Assembly: GCF_017676345.1 (NCBI RefSeq)
Contig: NZ_JAFFZM010000015.1
Span: 124,001 to 188,000 of the forward strand
Direction: 5' to 3'
Source of the DNA: Streptomyces smyrnaeus
GTDB lineage: Bacteria; Actinomycetota; Actinomycetes; Streptomycetales; Streptomycetaceae
Length of the DNA stretch: 64,000 nt
The notes under the pieces were generated by a model, which saw nothing but the letters and a program-made list of their open reading frames with translations, made no database searches and was not told the origin of the DNA. Position numbers and translations under genes: made by a program. Positions 36,915 through 44,018 of the stretch are shown in pieces. How positions within the stretch are numbered: position 1 is the first letter of the stretch; every line of letters begins with the position of its first letter.

Positions 36915-37412
36915 ATGAGAATGCGCCGCCGTTACGCCGTCCCCCTCACCGTCGCCGCTCTGGCGCTTCCCGCCGTACTCGTTCCGGCCGGCTCGGCTTC
37001 GGCCGCTCCCGCCGACAAACTGCAGGTCCTCAGCTCATGGACGCAGACCAGCGCGTCGAGCTACAACGCCTGGTACGCCGCCCGGCAGAACCAGGGGCAG
37101 TGGGCGGCCTACGGGTTCGACTGGTCGACGGACTACTGCAGTTCCTCGCCCGACAACCCGTTCGGCTTCCCTTTCCAGAACGCCTGTGCCCGCCACGACT
37201 TCGGCTACCGCAACTACAAGGCGGTCGGCGCCTTCTCCGCGAACAAGGCCCGCATCGACTCCGCGTTCTACGAGGACCTCAAGCGGGTCTGCAGCCGCTA
37301 CTCGGGGGCGACGAAGACCGCTTGCAACTCGACGGCGTGGACGTACTACCACGCCGTCGACATCTTCGGCCTCAAGGGCGCGGACAAGGCTGCCGCCGAC
37401 AAGGTCGCCTGA
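36915..37412 (+). CDS. Secreted phospholipase A2
   Basis: A 165-residue exported enzyme of the prokaryotic phospholipase A2 family. The signal peptide is residues 1-30 (ends ASAAP). The catalytic helix contains NACARHDFGYRNYK with H94 and D95, the His-Asp pair that hydrolyses the sn-2 ester with Ca2+. Four cysteines (C75, C91, two in the C-terminal half, near CSRYSG and TACNS) can form two disulfides. The layout and length match Streptomyces secreted PLA2. ATG at 36915 has GGAGG 6 bases upstream. A hairpin including the stop codon follows. Confidence 0.9.
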   Translation: MRMRRRYAVPLTVAALALPAVLVPAGSASAAPADKLQVLSSWTQTSASSYNAWYAARQNQGQWAAYGFDWSTDYCSSSPDNPFGFPFQNACARHDFGYRNYKAVGAFSANKARIDSAFYEDLKRVCSRYSGATKTACNSTAWTYYHAVDIFGLKGADKAAADKVA

Positions 37413-37448
37413 CGGTTGCCGGCCTGCCGGCTTGCAAGCCGTCAGGCG
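37406..37448 (+). terminator. Hairpin overlapping the PLA2 stop codon
   Basis: CGCCTGACGG at 37406-37415 (which includes the stop TGA) pairs perfectly with CCGTCAGGCG at 37439-37448; the 23-base loop contains a smaller GCCGG/CCGGC hairpin. Probably the phospholipase terminator. Confidence 0.7.
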
Positions 37449-37627
37449 TGACGGCTCGGAAGCCTGACGATGTGAGTGCCTGAACAGGCTGTGCCGCGCA
37501 CACCCCTTCCCGCCGCAGTGGTGAGCAGTCACCGGGGTTCGTCTCCCCTGATGGTGCCGGTGCGGCGGGAATCCGCCTGCGGGTGGCGCGGTGCGCGGTG
37601 TGCAGCGCGTGCAGGTGTGTTGTGGTC

Positions 37628-37664
37628 GGGCGCGCAGTTCCCCGCGTCCCTTGGGGGCGCGCCC
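37628..37664 (-). terminator. Terminator of the glycosyltransferase-kinase-regulator operon
   Basis: GGGCGCGC at 37628-37635 pairs with GCGCGCCC at 37657-37664. The stretch contains CGCGCAGTTCCCCGCG, a sequence I recall as a very common intergenic element in Streptomyces genomes. It starts 25 bases after the operon's last stop codon. Confidence 0.68.
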
Positions 37665-37688
37665 TCTTGGAGAACTTGGAGAAGGCAC

Positions 37689-38954
37689 TCAGCGGCGGGT
37701 GAAGACCCAGGCGCGGAACAGGACGAAGCGCAGGACCGTGGCGGCGAGGTTGGCGCAGACCAGGACGGCCAGTTCGGCGCTGTGCGGCGCGTCGGTGGCG
37801 GCGGTGTCCAAGGCGGCGAGCGAGCCGCTGGTGAGCGCCAGGCCGACGGCGAAGACGAGCAGCCCCTGGGCCTGGTGCCGCACGGCGCGCTCGCGGCCGC
37901 GTACGCCGAACGTCAGCCGTCGGTTCGCGGCGGTGTTGCCCAGCGCGGACAGCAGCAGGGCGAGCGCGTTGGCAGCCTGGGCGCCCATGCCTTGCCGCAG
38001 CAGGGAGTAGAGCCCCAGGTACAGCAGGGTGCTCAACGCGCCGACCAGGCAGAAGCCGATGAGCTGGCGCGGCAGGCCGCCGGGTACGTCGGCCAGGTGG
38101 CGGTCGCGCGGGTCGTCGCCGAACGGGCGGCGCAGCCGGTCCAGGGGCAGCGCGCCGCTCGCCAGCGCTCGCCCGACCCGCCAGACGCCCTTGAGGTCGT
38201 CGGTGACCGTGCGCAGGATGTCGACCCGCGAGTCGGGGTCGTCCACCCAGTCCACGGGGACCTCGTGGACGCGCAGCCCGGCCCGTTCGGCCAGGACCAG
38301 CAGTTCGGTGTCGAAGAACCAGCCGTCGTCCTGCACCAAGGGCAGCAACTGATCGGCCACTTCGCCGCGTACGGCCTTGAAGCCGCACTGTGCGTCGGAG
38401 AACCGGGCGGCCAGTGAGCCGCGCAGCAGCAGGTTGTAGCCGCGTGAGAGGACCTCCCGCTTCGGTCCGCGCACCACGCGTGAACCGGAGGCCAGCCGGG
38501 TGCCGGTGGCCACGTCCGAGTGCCCCGAGATCAGCGGTGCGACAAGCGGCAGGACCGCGTTGAGGTCGGTGGACAGATCGACGTCCATGTAGGCGCGTAC
38601 CGGAGCGTCGGAGGCGGCCCATACGGTGCGCAGGGCGCGCCCCCGCCCCTTCTCCTCCAGGCGCACCGGCGTCACCTCGTCGAACTTCTCCGCGAGTTCG
38701 CGGGCGACCTCCTGGGTGCGGTCCCGGCTGGCGTTGTCCGCGATGGTGATGCGGAAGCCGTAGGGGAAGTGGCGGGTCAAGAAGGCGTGCAGCTGTCGGA
38801 CGCAGGGACCGAGGGCCGTCTCCTCGTTGTGGACGGGCACCACCACGTCCAAAACGGTGGCCGTGCGCAGCTGGGACGGCAGATGGTGACGGGCCGGCAG
38901 GGTCGCACTCGCGGCGAGGTCGCCGGGGTCGGCGAGACGGGTTCGTACGTTCAT
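37689..38954 (-). CDS. Glycosyltransferase family 2 with GtrA-like membrane domain
   Basis: A 421-residue fusion of a GT2 catalytic domain and a GtrA domain. The catalytic part has VVVPVHNEETALGPC, IADNASRDRT, the DxD region AYMDVDLSTDL and QCGFKAV. It resembles dolichol/polyprenyl-phosphate mannosyl- or glucosyltransferases. The last ~130 residues form four membrane helices starting RQLIGFCLVGALSTLLYLGLY, typical of GtrA flippase-like domains. The enzyme probably makes and presents a polyprenyl-linked sugar for wall or protein glycosylation. ATG at 38954 starts after the sensor kinase, 26 bases away, so it is the last gene of the three-gene operon. Confidence 0.85.
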   Translation of the reverse strand: MNVRTRLADPGDLAASATLPARHHLPSQLRTATVLDVVVPVHNEETALGPCVRQLHAFLTRHFPYGFRITIADNASRDRTQEVARELAEKFDEVTPVRLEEKGRGRALRTVWAASDAPVRAYMDVDLSTDLNAVLPLVAPLISGHSDVATGTRLASGSRVVRGPKREVLSRGYNLLLRGSLAARFSDAQCGFKAVRGEVADQLLPLVQDDGWFFDTELLVLAERAGLRVHEVPVDWVDDPDSRVDILRTVTDDLKGVWRVGRALASGALPLDRLRRPFGDDPRDRHLADVPGGLPRQLIGFCLVGALSTLLYLGLYSLLRQGMGAQAANALALLLSALGNTAANRRLTFGVRGRERAVRHQAQGLLVFAVGLALTSGSLAALDTAATDAPHSAELAVLVCANLAATVLRFVLFRAWVFTRR

Positions 38955-38980
38955 GCAGCCGACCGTCCCGGGCCGGCCTG

Positions 38981-40537
38981 TCAGCCCGGTGTGGCCAGGC
39001 TGTGAGGCAGCTGTGAGGTGCCGGATCCGGCGCCACCCACCGGCAGGCACACGGTGAACACCGTCCTGCCCGGGCGGCTGTCGACCCGCACATCGCCCTC
39101 GTGAGCGGAGACCACCGCCGCCACGATGGCCAGTCCGAGTCCGGTGCTGCCGTGGTGCCGGGAGCGTGAGGCGTCGCCCCGCGCGAAGCGTTCGAACACC
39201 CGCTCCTGGACGTCCGCGGGGATACCGGGGCCGTCGTCCACGACCCGCACCTCCACATGGTCGCCGTCACCACGCGGCGCCAGCCCGGCGCACACGGTGG
39301 TTCCCGGCGGGGTGTGGGTGCGGGCGTTGGCCAGCAGATTGACCAGCACCTGGCGCAGTCGCCCCTCGTCACCGGTCACCAGCAGCGGCGACGAGGGCAA
39401 CTCCAGACGCCATCTGTGCGCGGGCCCGGCCACCCGGGCATCGCTGACCGCGTCGACGACCAGCGCCGAGACATCCACCGGACGCCGCTCCAGCGGCCGT
39501 CCGGCGTCGAGCCTGGCCAGCAGCAACAGGTCCGCCACCAGGCCGCTCATGCGGACGGCTTCGGACTCGATCCGCTCCAGCGCGTAGCCGTTGTCCGTGT
39601 CCGAGCCCGTCTGCTTGCGACGCGAGAGCTCCGCGTACCCGCGGATCGACGCCAGCGGCGTACGCAACTCGTGGCTGGCGTCCGCGATGAAGCGGCGCAG
39701 CCGCTGTTCGCTGTCGTGCCGGGCCGCCAGCGCCGAGCCGACGTGCCCGAGCATGCGGTTCAGCGCCGCTCCGACCTGGCCGACCTCCGTCCCCGGATCG
39801 GTGTCCCGCACCGGTACCCGTTCGCGCAGCCGTACCTCGCCGCTGTGCAGCGGCAGTTCGGAGACACGGGTGGCGGTGTGCGCCATCCGCCGCAACGGCC
39901 GCAGCGCGACCCGTACCGACGCCGCGCCCGCGATCCCCGCGCCCAGCAGACCGGCACCGGCCACACACACCTCGACCAGGACGAGCGTGCTGATCGTGTC
40001 GTCGACCGAAGCCGTCGGCAGCCCCACCAGCAGCGTGCCGTCCGCCACCTGCACGGACGTCACCCGGTAGCTGCCCACCTGCGGCAGCTCGGCCGTGTGC
40101 GGCCTGCCGTCTCGCGGTACCGAGGCCAGCGCCGCCGACTGGGCGCTGGTCAGCGGCTGGATGTCGACTCCGGGCCTCCCGTCGGCCGGCTTTTGCTGCA
40201 CACTGCGGGCCGCGGAGCTGAAGGACCCCTCCTCCGTCCCTTCGGCGAAGGCGCCGACGGTGCCCACCGGCTGCCCGCCCACCCCCAGGAACCGCAGCTT
40301 CTCCAACCCCTCCGGCCGCGGATGCCCGGGCGGCCCCGGCCCCGCCGCACGGAAGGTGACGTCCCTCAACTGGCTGTCGAGTTGCTGGTACAGATAGGTG
40401 TGCAGGGCGATCGTCGTCACCGTACCGATCACCGCGGCCACCACCGCGATCATCGCGACGGCCGAGAACACCAGTCGGGCCCGCAGCGAACGGCGCAGCC
40501 GCAGCCGACCGCGCAGCCAGGCGAAGAGACGGGACAT
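38981..40537 (-). CDS. HAMP-domain sensor histidine kinase
   Basis: A 518-residue membrane kinase. TM1 (about 24-46, LVFSAVAMIAVVAAVIGTVTTIA) precedes an extracytoplasmic domain of about 150 residues, then TM2 (about 185-207), HAMP, HisKA with H289 (FIADASHELRTPLASIRGY) and HATPase_c (VNLLANARTHTPPG, DDGPGIP, STGLGLAIV). It is the middle gene of an operon with the OmpR-type regulator (23 bases upstream) and the GT2-GtrA gene. The membrane-enzyme target suggests control of cell-envelope glycosylation, but this is inference. Confidence 0.87.
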   Translation of the reverse strand: MSRLFAWLRGRLRLRRSLRARLVFSAVAMIAVVAAVIGTVTTIALHTYLYQQLDSQLRDVTFRAAGPGPPGHPRPEGLEKLRFLGVGGQPVGTVGAFAEGTEEGSFSSAARSVQQKPADGRPGVDIQPLTSAQSAALASVPRDGRPHTAELPQVGSYRVTSVQVADGTLLVGLPTASVDDTISTLVLVEVCVAGAGLLGAGIAGAASVRVALRPLRRMAHTATRVSELPLHSGEVRLRERVPVRDTDPGTEVGQVGAALNRMLGHVGSALAARHDSEQRLRRFIADASHELRTPLASIRGYAELSRRKQTGSDTDNGYALERIESEAVRMSGLVADLLLLARLDAGRPLERRPVDVSALVVDAVSDARVAGPAHRWRLELPSSPLLVTGDEGRLRQVLVNLLANARTHTPPGTTVCAGLAPRGDGDHVEVRVVDDGPGIPADVQERVFERFARGDASRSRHHGSTGLGLAIVAAVVSAHEGDVRVDSRPGRTVFTVCLPVGGAGSGTSQLPHSLATPG

Positions 40538-40560
40538 GCTGGCAGGCCCTCGCTCTTTCC

Positions 40561-41325
40561 TCACTCCGCGGCCGGCTTGAGCAGATAGCCCGCCCCGCGC
40601 CGCGTATGGATCATCGGGGCCCGCCCCGCGTCGATCTTCCGCCGCAGATACGAGATGTACAGCTCCACGACGTTGCCCTGACCGCCGAAGTCGTACGACC
40701 ACACCCGGTCCAGGATCTGCGCCTTGCTCAGCACCCGCCGCGGGTTGCGCATCAGATAGCGCAGCAGCTCGAACTCGGTGGCAGTCAGCCGGATCTCCGT
40801 ACCGCCCCGGGTCACCTCGTGGGTGTCCTCGTCCAAGGCCAGATCACCGACCACCAGCAGTGACGACGGCTGTCCGGGCGCGGTCGCCCCGGCGCGCCGC
40901 AGCAGCCCCCGGAGCCGGGCGATGACCTCCTCCAGACTGAACGGCTTGGTCACATAGTCGTCGCCGCCCGCCGTCAGCCCGGCGATCCGGTCCTCCACCG
41001 CGTCCCGCGCGGTCAGGAACAGCACCGGAATCCCCGGAACCACCGCATGCAGCCGCCCGAGCACGGTGAGCCCGTCCACGTCGGGCAGCATCACATCCAG
41101 CACCACCGCATCCGGCCGCCACTCCCGCGCGGCACGCACCGCCGCCTCACCACCGCCCTCCGCCCGCACCTGCCACCCCTCGTACCGCAGAGCCATCGAC
41201 AGCAGCTCGGTGAGCGACGGCTCGTCGTCGACCACCAGAATGCGCACCGGACTGCCGTCGGGCCGCCGCAACGTCTCCTGCCCCAGCGCCCCGGCACGCG
41301 CACCGGACACCGCCTTCTCCGCCAT
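40561..41325 (-). CDS. OmpR-family response regulator
   Basis: A 254-residue regulator. The receiver domain follows a 27-residue leader; conserved residues are D33-D34, phospho-acceptor D77 (AVVLDVMLPDVDG) and K127 (YVTKPFS). The winged-helix domain ends IHTRRGAGYLLKP. It is the first gene of the regulator-kinase-glycosyltransferase operon, with the kinase starting 23 bases after its stop. In the receiver, LTARDAVEDRIAGLTAGGDDYVTKPFSLEEV is typical of the VanR/MtrA-like subfamily. The binding target is not readable here. Confidence 0.88.
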   Translation of the reverse strand: MAEKAVSGARAGALGQETLRRPDGSPVRILVVDDEPSLTELLSMALRYEGWQVRAEGGGEAAVRAAREWRPDAVVLDVMLPDVDGLTVLGRLHAVVPGIPVLFLTARDAVEDRIAGLTAGGDDYVTKPFSLEEVIARLRGLLRRAGATAPGQPSSLLVVGDLALDEDTHEVTRGGTEIRLTATEFELLRYLMRNPRRVLSKAQILDRVWSYDFGGQGNVVELYISYLRRKIDAGRAPMIHTRRGAGYLLKPAAE

Positions 41326-41477
41326 GCACGGCAGCCTGCACGCCGAACCTGAGAAAAAGCTGTGAAAGGGCTGGGGACCGGCTGAGAACTGTGGTGGCGT
41401 TTTCTGGCCTCGGGCCTAAGCGGGAACGTGAAAGTGCATGGGCACCCGCTGGGAGGCGGCTGTGGAGTCGAAGTCGG

Positions 41478-41708
41478 TCAGCCGAGCGGCGACCGTGGCG
41501 ACGGCGAGCCGTGCCCGTCCTTCAGCTCGATCACCCCCGCACCGTTTGGCAGGACGACGAGCAGGTCGACCTCGTATACGTAGCCAGAATTCGCGGTGAA
41601 CGTGAAGTTCGACCAGGCCCGCCACGGATCGGCGTACGGCAGCTTCGCGCGAATCGTCTCCAGCCCGCGACGTTCATGGTTGGCCCAGGGTCGGTGACTG
41701 ACATCCAC
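41478..41708 (-). pseudogene. Remnant of a NERD-domain (PglW-like) protein
   Basis: A 76-codon frame reading ANHERRGLETIRAKLPYADP, WRAWSNFTFTANSGYVYEVD, LLVVLPNGAGVIELKDGHG. This is the start of a nuclease-related domain, with the E..(x)n..D and IELK pattern of the PD-(D/E)xK fold, as found at the N-terminus of actinobacterial NERD-kinases such as PglW. It stops after about 75 residues, and nothing downstream continues it. Intact relatives are over 500 residues. It is a truncated remnant of a defence- or DNA-metabolism-related gene. Confidence 0.65.
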
Positions 41709-41958
41709 CGGTCTTGCCGTATCGGTCGCGTCCCCGCTTCCTCACGTTCACTGCGGGTGGTTGACGATCGCCGCCCTCCGCCGCCCCGACAAGACGATCA
41801 CCAACGAGGTGAAAGTCGTGACAGCGGACTGGTGGAGCCGCTTCTCTCCTGTGCACAGGCTGTCAGCGACATGGCTGTCTTGCACAGGTATCCTTGATCC
41901 CTCGTCATCCGCGGCCCGCCGGGCTTCCGCTCTCCCTGACCGGAGACACATGGACACG

Positions 41959-41995
41959 CCCCCACCCGCACGAGTCTCGTCGTGCTGCCTGGGGG
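41959..41995 (+). promoter_or_regulatory. SD-sequestering leader hairpin of the first nuclease-helicase gene
   Basis: Outer stem CCCCCA (41959-41964) with TGGGGG (41990-41995); inner stem GCACGA (41968-41973) with TCGTGC (41980-41985); 6-base loop. The GGGGG of the outer 3' arm is the only ribosome site, 6 bases before the TTG at 42002. The same element precedes the second paralogue at 43974-44007, which makes a specific regulatory role likely. Confidence 0.8.
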
Positions 41996-42001
41996 CATTT
42001 C

Positions 42002-43891
42002 TTGTTGTTCCGCGCGTCCGCCAAGACGGTTGCCGCCATGGTTCTTGACGGTTCGCTTTTCCTCCACCTGAACGAACAGTTCGCCCACCATCACGGGTAC
42101 CGGGTCGGCCCGGCGGAAGCCCAGTCCTGGGAGCGGAGTATCCCGGCTCTGGTGAACGCGCTGAACGAGGCGGGCCTCGGGGACGTAGAGGTGCTGTTGG
42201 AGTACGCGTTGCCGTTGAACAGCAGGCGCGCCGACGCGGTACTCGCCGGCCGACATCCCACGACGGGCGAGCCTTCCTACGTGGTGGTCGAACTGAAGCA
42301 GTGGGGCCAGGCCGAACCGGACGAGGAGGACCCGGAGCTCTGCCACGTCCACGGCAACGACCGCTCCCGACCGAAGCTCAACCCGATCGAGCAGGTCCGC
42401 CGATACTGCGAGTACCTCGTCAACTTCAACGGCGCATTGGCCGAGCACGGGCACCGGGTGAGCGGTGTGGCCTATCTGCACAACGCGACAGAGTTCGGTG
42501 TCGCAGGGCTGCGCGCAGTCGAGTCGGATGAGTGGGGCCAGCTGTTCACGGGGCAGCATCGGGGCGGGTTTCTGGAATACCTGCGTGCCAAGCTGAGCCG
42601 TGCGGTCCCCGGGGTTCCCATGGCGGATGAGCTTCTCAGCGGGAAGCAGGTCCCTTCCAAACAGCTCATGTCGGTTGCTGCCCAGGAGGTGCGCGAACGC
42701 GAGCAGTTCGTCCTCCTGGACGAGCAGCAGGTCGCCTACCGCATCGTGCTCAATGCCGTACGCAGGGCCAAGCAGGCAGATCACAAGGAAGTCGTGATTG
42801 TCGAAGGCGGTCCTGGCACGGGAAAGAGCGTGATCGCGCTCTCGCTGCTCGGCGAGCTCTACCGGCAAGGCGACACCGCGCTGCACGCGACCGGCTCACA
42901 GGCATTCACCAAAACGATGCGGAAGGTCGCCGGCGCCCGGAAGCGTGACGTGCAGGACCTGTTCAAGTACTTCAACAGCTTCATGGCCGCGGAGAAGAAC
43001 GCCCTCGACGTGCTCATCTGCGACGAGGCGCACCGGATGCGGAAGACATCCGCCAACCGCTACACCCCGGCCAGGCTCCGCACCGACAAGCCTCAGGTGG
43101 AAGAGCTGATCGACGCCGCCCGCGTTCCTGTTTTCCTCCTCGACCAGCACCAGGTGGTGCGCCCCGGCGAGATGGGCACGGTGAAAGAGATCGAGGCCGC
43201 CGCCCAGAAGCGGAATCTGGCCTGCACCGTCGTCCATTTGGACAGTCAGTTCCGCTGCGGAGGCAGTGACGCCTACCTTCGCTGGGTCCTCCGGCTCCTC
43301 GAGCTGGAGCCGGGCGGGCCCGCGCTCTGGGAACCCGACGATCGGATGGAGCTCCGCGTCGCTGACAGCCCGGAGGAGATGGAGCGGTTCCTCGATGACC
43401 GCCGTGCTCAGGGATTCGGAGCCCGCATCACAGCTGGCTACTGTTGGAAATGGTCGAAGGAGCCGAAGCCGGGGGACCCGTTGCCCGCCGATGTGGTGAT
43501 CGGGGACTGGGCACGGCCGTGGAACCTGAAGGGGGAGCGGGGCGTGTCCGGCGCGCCACCGTCCGCGCTCTGGGCCACCGATCCGGCGGGCTTCGGGCAG
43601 GTCGGCTGTGTCTACACAGCCCAGGGCTTCGAATACGACTGGTCGGGCGTCATCATCGGTCCTGATCTTGTCTGGCGCGGTGACCGTTGGATCACTGATC
43701 GTGCGGCGTCGAAGGATCCGGCCTTCAACAAGTCGACGTCCGACGACGACGTCGACCGGCTCATCCGCAACACCTACAAGGTTCTGCTGACACGCGGCAT
43801 GGTCGGCACGGTGGTCTATTCGACCGATCCGGAGACGCAGGAGAAGCTGCGTGCATTGGTGGGCGCCCAACGCGAGGTCGCTGTCGGCTGA
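42002..43891 (+). CDS. PD-(D/E)xK-like nuclease fused to DUF2075 helicase (paralogue 1)
   Basis: A 629-residue protein. The N-terminal ~200 residues show a PD-(D/E)xK nuclease pattern: E67, D78 (RADAVLAG), then E97-x-K99 (YVVVELKQW). The helicase/ATPase part has Walker A GGPGTGKS (269-276), DEAH (341-344), and later motifs QFRCGGSDAY and GCVYTAQGFEYDW, VLLTRG, as in DUF2075 SF1-like proteins. I chose TTG at 42002 (ATG at 42038 is an alternative) because the only ribosome site, GGGGG, lies in the conserved leader hairpin 6 bases upstream and the added residues (LLFRASAK) align with paralogue 2 (LLLKLSAE). Function is unproven, but the layout suggests nucleic-acid processing in phage defence or DNA repair. 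Confidence 0.8.
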   Translation: MLFRASAKTVAAMVLDGSLFLHLNEQFAHHHGYRVGPAEAQSWERSIPALVNALNEAGLGDVEVLLEYALPLNSRRADAVLAGRHPTTGEPSYVVVELKQWGQAEPDEEDPELCHVHGNDRSRPKLNPIEQVRRYCEYLVNFNGALAEHGHRVSGVAYLHNATEFGVAGLRAVESDEWGQLFTGQHRGGFLEYLRAKLSRAVPGVPMADELLSGKQVPSKQLMSVAAQEVREREQFVLLDEQQVAYRIVLNAVRRAKQADHKEVVIVEGGPGTGKSVIALSLLGELYRQGDTALHATGSQAFTKTMRKVAGARKRDVQDLFKYFNSFMAAEKNALDVLICDEAHRMRKTSANRYTPARLRTDKPQVEELIDAARVPVFLLDQHQVVRPGEMGTVKEIEAAAQKRNLACTVVHLDSQFRCGGSDAYLRWVLRLLELEPGGPALWEPDDRMELRVADSPEEMERFLDDRRAQGFGARITAGYCWKWSKEPKPGDPLPADVVIGDWARPWNLKGERGVSGAPPSALWATDPAGFGQVGCVYTAQGFEYDWSGVIIGPDLVWRGDRWITDRAASKDPAFNKSTSDDDVDRLIRNTYKVLLTRGMVGTVVYSTDPETQEKLRALVGAQREVAVG

Positions 43892-43973
43892 CGCCGATCG
43901 ACGCGAGCCGGCGCCGGTGTTCATTAGGATCGTCGGGAACGGTTGCGGCCCGACGGGCTTCCAGCAGGACATG

Positions 43974-44007
43974 CCCCCACCCGCACGAGTCACTCGTGCC
44001 CTGGGGG
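43974..44007 (+). promoter_or_regulatory. SD-sequestering leader hairpin of the second nuclease-helicase gene
   Basis: Outer stem CCCCCA (43974-43979) with TGGGGG (44002-44007); inner stem GCACGA (43983-43988) with TCGTGC (43994-43999) around GTCAC. The ribosome site GGGGGGA (44003-44009) is inside the outer 3' arm, 9 bases before the GTG at 44019. It matches the leader of paralogue 1 in sequence (both read GCCCCCACCCGCACGAGTC) and in structure. Confidence 0.82.
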
Positions 44008-44018
44008 GAACAGAATCC

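Larger units (their letters stand above)
41326..42001. other. 676-bp region before the nuclease-helicase genes
   Basis: Holds the promoter side of the upstream response regulator, the NERD-type remnant at 41478-41708 and the conserved leader hairpin at 41959-41995. From 41709 to 41958 I see no coding motif on either strand. Base use is less G/C-biased than the neighbouring core genes (for example near 41840-41990), consistent with acquired DNA. Confidence 0.5.
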
